A stretch of 12,482 nt of DNA from Bacteroidales bacterium (GTDB lineage: Bacteria > Bacteroidota > Bacteroidia > Bacteroidales > JAADGE01), in NCBI GenBank assembly GCA_024762915.1, contig JANTGL010000050.1, forward strand, positions 1-12,482, written 5' to 3'. The position numbers and the translations under genes were made by a program. The notes beneath the pieces were generated by a model. The model was not told the DNA's origin. It saw nothing but the letters and a program-made list of their open reading frames with translations, and did not search any database. This document shows, piece by piece, positions 1-5,040 of the stretch (position 1 is the first letter of the stretch; each line of letters opens with the position of its first letter).

Positions 1-1191
1 ATTAATCATGATGATTGACATATCCATCCCGTCACTGGTTTGATTATCTCCGGCACCTGTTTGACGGAGCGTATTTTTTATTTTATTTCTTAAACCGTCT
101 AAAATTAAAGATGCCGTACAATTTTCGGAAGCATAGAAATCTTCGGTAACGATTTCATTTAAAAAAGCAATCCCCAGCATACTCATAAAAGCTCCGGGAA
201 CTCCGTGTCCGGTTGAATCGGCAGCTGCAAAGATGATTGTATTTTTAATTTGTTTGAACCAATAAAAATCGCCGCTTACAATGTCTCTCGGTTTGTAGAA
301 AACGAAATATTCATTCAGAACCTCAGAAATTACTTTGTCGGGCGGGAGTAATGCTTCTTGTATTCGTCGGGCATATTGAATACTTGCTTTTATTTGTTCG
401 TTTTGTTCCGTTATTTGTTCGTTCTTTTTCTTTACTTCTTCATGTTGATCTTCTATAATTTGTTTTTGAAGCGTAATTTCTTCATTTTTATGATTCAAAT
501 CGTTGTTAACAGTTTTTAATTCTTCGTTGGCATTTTCCAAAGCCAAATTTTGTTCTTCAATGGTTTTTTCATAACGTCTGCCGACTAAGCGAGCCATTAA
601 AGTTGCCAGAACCGCTGCAATAAAAGCCATAATGATGAAACCGATGAGGAATCTTTGTTTCTGGCTCATGATTTCATCCTTAATGGTTTGGATATTTTCG
701 TGAGCCGAAATCATCCATTCGGTTCCTTTTACGGGAATCATATAAGCAACTTCTGTTTTATTGGGTGTATGAAATAAACCGCCGGTTTCAAGACCCTCTA
801 AAATAACATTTCGAGTTTTTTCGACATCACCGGTTTTTTTATTTTCAAAAGTTAATGATGAGGAAAGTTTTGTTCCTACTTTATCTTTATTCGGATGACA
901 AACCATTTCCGCATCATATTTATCGAACATACATAAAAAGCCTTTATCTTCATCAGAACCCATTAATGCTTGTTGCAAGTTATCACTAACTTCTTTCTTA
1001 GATGCACCGTTTTTTAGTTGGTTTTCCAAAAACATTGCCATATTTTGAGCTTGTCGCTTATTGATATCAAGTTGTAACTCAATATATTTTTGCTGCATGT
1101 AATCTAAAGATAATTTCATTCCGAACCATCCGATTATTACAATGACCAAAGCAACAGAAATAAAGGTGAAAAAATACAATCTTGTTTTCAT
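1..1191 (-). CDS. Cache-like sensor / SpoIIE-type PP2C serine phosphatase, 3'-partial at window edge
   Basis: Membrane-bound Ser/Thr phosphatase of the SpoIIE (PP2C-like) family, probably acting on a regulatory phosphoprotein in response to an extracytoplasmic signal. The frame is open from ATG 1191 to the left edge, giving 397 residues without the end. Layout: TM1 about 5-24; an extracytoplasmic domain 25-180 with Cache-like signs (a CHPNKDKVGTKL stretch near 98 and GTEWMISAHEN near 156); TM2 about 181-203; a Glu/Lys/Gln-rich coiled coil 205-268; then the phosphatase domain starting at IQYARRIQEALLPP. Metal-binding acids are seen in SGDFYW (Asp308) and AADSTGHGVPG (Asp325), followed by the late DGMDM motif. 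It is the last visible gene of the minus-strand run, 21 bases after the flavoprotein gene. The domain class is clear; the ligand and the target are unknown. Confidence 0.93.
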   Translation of the reverse strand, partial: MKTRLYFFTFISVALVIVIIGWFGMKLSLDYMQQKYIELQLDINKRQAQNMAMFLENQLKNGASKKEVSDNLQQALMGSDEDKGFLCMFDKYDAEMVCHPNKDKVGTKLSSSLTFENKKTGDVEKTRNVILEGLETGGLFHTPNKTEVAYMIPVKGTEWMISAHENIQTIKDEIMSQKQRFLIGFIIMAFIAAVLATLMARLVGRRYEKTIEEQNLALENANEELKTVNNDLNHKNEEITLQKQIIEDQHEEVKKKNEQITEQNEQIKASIQYARRIQEALLPPDKVISEVLNEYFVFYKPRDIVSGDFYWFKQIKNTIIFAAADSTGHGVPGAFMSMLGIAFLNEIVTEDFYASENCTASLILDGLRNKIKNTLRQTGAGDNQTSDGMDMSIIMIN

Positions 1192-1212
1192 AGGTCTGAA
1201 TTTAGTCTAATA

Positions 1213-2205
1213 TTAGGTATTATCTTGTCCCCCGAAATATTTCATAAATTGCATTCTTTCGTATAATGCGGGGTTGCTGATTTTTTTGTAACTCATTAAT
1301 CCTCTGAATTGACTTAAATTATCGTAATTTTTAGCTTCCATATATTTTTCAAGATCAGAATTCATTTTTTTAATCACATTAATTCCTGATTGATACATGG
1401 CAGAAGCAATTTGTACGGCATCGGCACCGGCCAGAATTTCTTTAATAAGGGCTTCACCGTTGTGTATGCCGGTTGATGCGGCTAAATCACATTCGGCAGT
1501 ATCCGAAGCGATTGCAATCCATCTTAGAGAGGTCGGTAATTCATCAGGCGAACTGAAAATGTTAACGGGTACAATTTTATTGCTGTCAATATCGATATCG
1601 GGGCTGAAAAAGCGGTTGAAAAGTACAAGACCTTTAATCTTCGTTTGTGATAATTTCTTAATCATTCCGCCCAGATCAGTAAAAAAATAACTCATTTTTA
1701 CGATAACCGGAATTACAAGTTTTGATGTAATTTCATCGATAATATCAAAATAGATTTTTTCTTTTTCTTCACTTGTTTTAGATGAATCCGTTGGTGCAAT
1801 AAAGATATTTAATTCCAAAGCATCAGCACCGGCATCTTCAATTTTTTTTGCAAAATAAGTCCATTCATGAGAAGAAACACAGTTTATACTTGCAATAACA
1901 GGAATTGAAACAGTACTTTTGGCATCTTTTATTAAAGTGATGTAATTATTGATATTATCTTGTTTGATTTTGAAATCAAAATAATCCAAATCTTCATGAT
2001 AAGCAGAATCTTTTCCGTTTTCTGTTAATAATTTGTCATATTCATGAGTAATCTCTTCTTCAAAAATAGATTTTAAAACAACGGCACCCGCACCGTTTTC
2101 TTCCATTTCTTTAATGTGTTCAACAGAACTTGTTAAACCGCAACTTCCTGCTATTATCGGGCTTTTAAGTTCTAATCCCGCAAATTTGCTTGTTAAATTT
2201 TTCAT
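1213..2205 (-). CDS. Dihydroorotate dehydrogenase-like flavoprotein
   Basis: A 330-residue TIM-barrel flavoprotein of the dihydroorotate dehydrogenase-like group, presumably cytoplasmic since no signal peptide is seen. Sequence signs of the FMN fold: NLTSKFAGLELKSPIIAGSC at the N-terminus, VVLKS (Lys45), IASIN (Asn108), ELNIF (Asn133), PVIVKMS (Lys170), LFNRFF (about 195-200), and the phosphate-binding region STGIHNG (244-250) followed by GADAVQIASAMY. True pyrimidine-pathway DHODs carry a catalytic Cys or Ser in an N-L-S-C-P-N type motif; here the matching segment reads NIFIAPTD, so the standard base is missing. I therefore do not call it pyrD. Its ATG overlaps the stop of the upstream lipoprotein gene (ATGA), which suggests translational coupling. 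The family is clear; the substrate is unknown. Confidence 0.88.
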   Translation of the reverse strand: MKNLTSKFAGLELKSPIIAGSCGLTSSVEHIKEMEENGAGAVVLKSIFEEEITHEYDKLLTENGKDSAYHEDLDYFDFKIKQDNINNYITLIKDAKSTVSIPVIASINCVSSHEWTYFAKKIEDAGADALELNIFIAPTDSSKTSEEKEKIYFDIIDEITSKLVIPVIVKMSYFFTDLGGMIKKLSQTKIKGLVLFNRFFSPDIDIDSNKIVPVNIFSSPDELPTSLRWIAIASDTAECDLAASTGIHNGEALIKEILAGADAVQIASAMYQSGINVIKKMNSDLEKYMEAKNYDNLSQFRGLMSYKKISNPALYERMQFMKYFGGQDNT

Positions 2206-2543
2206 TTCTTATTAGTTTGTTTTTTAGTTATATAATCAGGATTTTCTATTAATTCCATTCCGCATTCGGGACAAGTTCCCTTAGTATCGGATTCTCCTTT
2301 TTTGCATCCTAAAGGACAAATATATCTGTTTACAGAAAGATCTTTTTTTTGTTTCTTTTCAGATCTTTTAAGTGTATCCGGTTGAACAACATTTAAAGAA
2401 TCAATTTTTTGAATTTTGTCAGTTGTAATATTTTTTGTCGTATCGCCGTCAGTATTCTTTTTTTCTTTATGTTCTTCGGAACAAGAAAAAGAAACTATAA
2501 CTGATATAAACAATAAGACAAAAATACGATATACATTTTTCAT
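2202..2543 (-). CDS. Small lipoprotein with a four-cysteine heavy-metal-binding domain
   Basis: A 113-residue predicted lipoprotein. The signal peptide ends in the lipobox VSFSC, placing the lipidated Cys at residue 21. It is followed by Ser-Glu-Glu, which could act as a Bacteroidetes surface-export signal. A Lys/Thr/Asp-rich linker (22-72) leads to a compact zinc-ribbon-like domain, YICPLGCKKGESD then TKGTCPECGMELIE, with Cys76, Cys80, Cys91 and Cys94. This resembles the heavy-metal-binding domain (HMBD, YxCPM...CPxCGM) found at the N-terminus of CusB-like efflux adaptors and copper P-type ATPases; here it stands alone. Its stop overlaps the next start by four bases, and 25 bases separate it from the DUF3127 gene. 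A role in metal sequestration or delivery at the envelope is inference. No efflux pump is visible nearby. Confidence 0.85.
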   Translation of the reverse strand: MKNVYRIFVLLFISVIVSFSCSEEHKEKKNTDGDTTKNITTDKIQKIDSLNVVQPDTLKRSEKKQKKDLSVNRYICPLGCKKGESDTKGTCPECGMELIENPDYITKKQTNKK

Positions 2544-2568
2544 TTTTTGTGATATGGGTTACATGGGT

Positions 2569-2925
2569 TTAAAACGGGATGTCTTCTTCTTCCGGTGGCG
2601 GAATATCATTTTCCGTAAAAGGCGGAGGCACATCTTCAGGGATCTTGTCGCCGGTTGTATCGATTATTTTCCATGCACGTAAGTCGGTGTACCATCGCTC
2701 GTTATATTCTCGTGATTCAGGATTAAAACTGACAACTAAAACAGTTCCTTCCGAAAATTTCTTTAAACTGTCGGTTTTGTCTCCCCAAGCAGAGAAACAG
2801 ACTTTTTTCGGATATTGATCTTGGGTTTCGATTATAAAATCCTGTTTTATCCATTTTCCGAATTTTCCTTCTCCGGTTTGTTCAGGTAGTTTTTTTATTA
2901 GTTTTCCGGTTATTTCGAGACTCAT
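2569..2925 (-). CDS. DUF3127 protein with SSB-like acidic C-terminal tail
   Basis: A 118-residue cytoplasmic protein of the DUF3127 family, which is common in Bacteroidota and of unproven function. The conserved core (1-88) shows LPEQTGEGKFGKWIKQDFII, ETQDQYPKKVCFSAWGDK, VSFNPESREYNERWYTDLRAWKI, a pattern of alternating strands that resembles an OB fold. The last 30 residues are proline- and acid-rich and end in PPPEEEDIPF. E. coli single-stranded-DNA-binding protein ends in the same DIPF tetrapeptide after acidic residues, which is the peptide that docks its partner proteins. By analogy the protein may bind single-stranded nucleic acid and recruit the same partners; this is inference. It is first in the minus-strand run, with its own TATCTTTG -7 box about 20 bases upstream. 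Confidence 0.88.
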   Translation of the reverse strand: MSLEITGKLIKKLPEQTGEGKFGKWIKQDFIIETQDQYPKKVCFSAWGDKTDSLKKFSEGTVLVVSFNPESREYNERWYTDLRAWKIIDTTGDKIPEDVPPPFTENDIPPPEEEDIPF

Positions 2926-2944
2926 AATTGTAAATTTAAAAAGT

Positions 2945-2952
2945 CAAAGATA
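2945..2952 (-). promoter_or_regulatory. Bacteroidetes -7 promoter box (TATCTTTG) for the DUF3127 operon
   Basis: On the minus strand the bases read TATCTTTG, a full match to the TAnnTTTG box of the Bacteroidetes primary sigma factor. It sits 19 bases before the DUF3127 ATG, so the leader would be short, about 13-15 bases. No good TTTG -33 element lies at the usual spacing, because that region is taken up by a terminator hairpin. The placement between a terminator and an operon's first gene supports it. Confidence 0.55.
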
Positions 2953-2983
2953 AAAAAAAAGTCCCAATAGTTATTGAGACTTT
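2952..2983 (-). terminator. Rho-independent terminator of the PPIase operon
   Basis: Read on the minus strand, an inverted repeat (2958-2983) pairs AAAGTC-T-CAATA with TATTG-G-GACTTT across a two-base turn, with one internal mismatch. The outer stem base runs straight into a tract of nine T (2960-2952). It lies 30 bases after the cyclophilin stop, the expected place for the end of the 4870-3013 transcript. The stem is only moderately GC-rich, but stem and U-tract are both present. Confidence 0.7.
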
Positions 2984-3012
2984 CATATTATTTAACATGT
3001 ATATTTAAAAAA

Positions 3013-3444
3013 TTAATCAATCACAATTTTATTAATTTTATCTCCTTGACGGATGGCATCAATAACGTCCAAACCTTCGGTTACTTTTCCGAAACATGTG
3101 TGAACGCCGTCAAGATGTGCCGTATTATTACGTGAATGGCATATAAAAAATTGTGAACCGCCGGTATCTTTTCCGGCATGTGCCATTGATAAAACACCTC
3201 TGTCGTGATATTGATTATTACCGCTTGTTTCACATTTTATTGAATAACCCGGTCCGCCGGCACCTGTTCCGTCAGGGCATCCGCCTTGAATAACAAAATC
3301 GGGTATGACTCTGTGGAAATTTAAGCCGTCATAAAATCCGTCTTTTGAAAGTTTGACGAAATTTGCAACCGTTCCCGGAGCATCATCATCGTAAAACTCA
3401 ATTTTCATATTCCCTTTTTCCGTAAATATTGTTCCTGTAGTCAT
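3013..3444 (-). CDS. Cytoplasmic cyclophilin-type peptidyl-prolyl cis-trans isomerase
   Basis: A 143-residue single-domain cyclophilin (EC 5.2.1.8) that speeds cis-trans isomerisation of peptide bonds before proline. No signal peptide, so it is probably cytosolic. Active-site signs: NFHRVIPDFVIQGG, with catalytic Arg45, Phe50 and Gln53; SMAHAGKDTGGSQFFI; and HLDGVHTCFGKV. The position equivalent to human CypA Trp121, which contacts cyclosporin, is His110, so weak cyclosporin sensitivity is likely, as in other bacterial cyclophilins. The start is fixed by a TAATG junction: the stop of the upstream FKBP lipoprotein shares one base with this ATG, implying coupled translation. Last gene of the three-PPIase operon, followed by a terminator. 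Confidence 0.95.
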   Translation of the reverse strand: MTTGTIFTEKGNMKIEFYDDDAPGTVANFVKLSKDGFYDGLNFHRVIPDFVIQGGCPDGTGAGGPGYSIKCETSGNNQYHDRGVLSMAHAGKDTGGSQFFICHSRNNTAHLDGVHTCFGKVTEGLDVIDAIRQGDKINKIVID

Positions 3445-4166
3445 TATTTTAATTTTTCTTTAGGTAATACTTTTAATAATTCAACTTTAAAAATAAGCGT
3501 TGAAAATGGTTTTATGTTTCCGGCATCTCTGTCACCATAGGCTAAATCATATGGTACGTATAGTTCCCATTCACTGCCTTCTTTCATTAATTGAAGTGCT
3601 TCTGTCCAGCCCTTAATAACTTGTGTAATACCAAATTCTGCCGGTTCTTTTCTTTTATAAGAACTGTCAAATACGGTTCCGTCAATAAGTTTACCTTCAT
3701 AATTTACTTTAACTTTGTCTGAAACCGTCGGTGTGGCACCGTTTCCTTCTTTTATGATTTTATATTGTAATCCGCTTTCGGTTGTAACAACACCTTCTTT
3801 TGTTGCATTATCAGCTAAAAATTTTTGTCCGGCTTCCAAATTATCTTTGAATTTTTCTTGAGTTTCAGCTTTCCTTTTTGCTTCTGCTTCAGCTCTTTTT
3901 TTTATAGAAAAGGACATTAAAAATGCTTGTAATGATTTTTCGGTTAAAATACTTGTGTCTTTTGCAAAGTGATCTTTGATACCTTGTGCAATATAGTCAA
4001 TATTGAGGCTGTCTAATTCACTGCGTTCAAAACTTTTGCCGATGTCTTTTCCGATGGCATAACTTAACGAATCATTATAAGATTTTAATTCAACTTTAGT
4101 TTCACTGTTTTTGCAACTTGCCATAAGCAGTGCAGGTACGATAAATAATAATGCTATTTTTTTCAT
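3444..4166 (-). CDS. FKBP-type peptidyl-prolyl isomerase lipoprotein (Mip/FkpA-like)
   Basis: A 240-residue membrane-anchored FKBP foldase. The signal peptide ends in a lipobox (LMASC, Cys18). Residues 27-125 form the helical FKBP N-terminal dimerisation region, with the SLSYAIGKDIGKS motif and a charged KKRAEAEAKRKAE helix as in Mip/FkpA. Residues 130-235 are the FKBP catalytic domain: SGLQYKII, VNYEGKLIDGTVFDSSY (Tyr156, Phe166, Asp167), QVIKGWTEAL (Val183, Ile184, Trp187), DLAYGDRDAG (Tyr210) and IKPFSTLIFKVELL. The usual hydrophobic pocket residues are all there. It is a close paralogue of the gene 29 bases upstream, with the same domain order but a lipid anchor, and overlaps the downstream cyclophilin start by one base. 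Likely an envelope chaperone. Confidence 0.95.
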   Translation of the reverse strand: MKKIALLFIVPALLMASCKNSETKVELKSYNDSLSYAIGKDIGKSFERSELDSLNIDYIAQGIKDHFAKDTSILTEKSLQAFLMSFSIKKRAEAEAKRKAETQEKFKDNLEAGQKFLADNATKEGVVTTESGLQYKIIKEGNGATPTVSDKVKVNYEGKLIDGTVFDSSYKRKEPAEFGITQVIKGWTEALQLMKEGSEWELYVPYDLAYGDRDAGNIKPFSTLIFKVELLKVLPKEKLK

Positions 4167-4195
4167 TTTTAATAATTTAGAAATTTATTTAATGT

Positions 4196-4870
4196 TTATT
4201 TTACAATTGATAATAATTCAACTTTAAAAATTAATGTGCTGAAAGGTTTTATGTCTTGTCCGGCTTGGCGTGAACCGTATGCTAAATCTGAAGGAATGTA
4301 TAGCATCCAAACGGAACCTTCTTTCATAAGTTGAAGAGCTTCCGTCCATCCTTTTATAACTTGAGTTACACCGAATTCCGCAGCTTGACCGCGATCGTAT
4401 GAGCTGTCGAACTTAGTTCCGTTAATTAAAGTTCCTTCGTAGTTTACACGAACTTTATCCGAGCTTGTCGGAATATTGCCTGTTCCTTCTTTAATCACTT
4501 TATATTGTAATCCGCTCGGTAAAGTTATCACACCTTCTTTTTTTGCATTTTCGGAAAGAAATTTTTTCCCTTCATCAACGGTTGCCTGATGTTTTTTTGC
4601 TTCCATGGCTTCAAAATGAGTTTGAATCATTGTATTGGCATCATCTTTATTAATTTTACTTTCATTTTTATAAAAATCCATAAAAGCTCTTCCGATTGCT
4701 TGCGGATTGATATTTTCAATTTTTTGAGTTTTTAGATTATCGGCAATACTGATGCCGAAAGCATAGCTTAACGAATCGATATGAGTTTTTAACTTTACGT
4801 CTTTAACTTTTTGTGCATTAACACTTAAAGTTATTACAGAAATTAATAATATAATACTGATTTTTTTCAT
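4196..4870 (-). CDS. Periplasmic FKBP-type peptidyl-prolyl isomerase (Mip/FkpA-like)
   Basis: A 224-residue exported FKBP foldase and first gene of the PPIase operon. The signal peptide (1-19) ends in SVNA before Gln20, a typical type I signal-peptidase site in Bacteroidota, with no lipobox, so it should be soluble in the periplasm. The N-terminal helical domain (about 30-112) carries SLSYAFGISIADNLK. The catalytic domain (118-222) has SGLQYKVI, VNYEGTLINGTKFDSSY (Tyr144, Phe154, Asp155), QVIKGWTEALQLMKEGS (Trp175), DLAYGSRQAG (Tyr198) and IKPFSTLIFKVELL. Long identical stretches shared with its downstream neighbour point to tandem duplication. A TACTTTTG -7 box lies 45 bases before the ATG. 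Confidence 0.95.
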   Translation of the reverse strand: MKKISIILLISVITLSVNAQKVKDVKLKTHIDSLSYAFGISIADNLKTQKIENINPQAIGRAFMDFYKNESKINKDDANTMIQTHFEAMEAKKHQATVDEGKKFLSENAKKEGVITLPSGLQYKVIKEGTGNIPTSSDKVRVNYEGTLINGTKFDSSYDRGQAAEFGVTQVIKGWTEALQLMKEGSVWMLYIPSDLAYGSRQAGQDIKPFSTLIFKVELLSIVK

Positions 4871-5040
4871 TAGTGTAACATTTTATTAAAAAATTCGTTT
4901 TGAATATTGAGTGACAAAAGTAGTAAGTTGAATGAAATTTTAAAATTTAATTTTATGCAACGATTTTTATTTGATTGTATCTGATTAAGCAAACGAATAT
5001 TGAATTAAATAATTGTTTACTTTTTATTGAAACCCATAAA
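4871..5040. other. Divergent intergenic regulatory region
   Basis: This 170-base AT-rich gap separates the leftward PPIase operon from the rightward TonB receptor operon. The leftward -7 box is at 4915-4922. For the rightward unit only a weaker candidate is seen: TTG at 4928-4930, then 17 bases, then TAATTTTA at 4948-4955, one base off TAnnTTTG; that would give a leader of about 80 bases. An open frame continues from a TTG at 4975 into the receptor gene, but the stretch 4975-5040 does not look like coding sequence. No terminator hairpin or riboswitch is evident. Confidence 0.5.
4915..4922 (-). promoter_or_regulatory. Bacteroidetes -7 promoter box (TACTTTTG) for the PPIase operon
   Basis: The minus strand reads TACTTTTG, a perfect TAnnTTTG match. 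It lies 45 bases upstream of the first FKBP gene, predicting a leader of roughly 35-40 bases. I see no clear TTG-type -33 element at 17-23 bases upstream. The same octamer occurs before the AEC transporter gene. Confidence 0.6.

Noticed and set aside
1397..1690. Plus-strand open frame of 97 codons inside the flavoprotein gene
   Set aside because: Lies opposite a well-conserved gene and shows no recognisable protein features.
2554..2569. Direct repeat ATGGGTT twice, two bases apart, between the DUF3127 and lipoprotein genes
   Set aside because: Seven-base copies in a 25-base gap of an AT-rich genome can arise by chance; no function indicated.
2416..2818. Plus-strand open frames of 88 and 79 codons opposite the lipoprotein and DUF3127 genes
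   Set aside because: Low-complexity products (Phe/Ser-rich) that mirror the opposite strand; no start context or family signs.
4975..5040. TTG start giving the TonB receptor 22 extra residues
   Set aside because: The extra residues are polar and would bury the signal peptide; ATG 5041 begins a textbook signal sequence.
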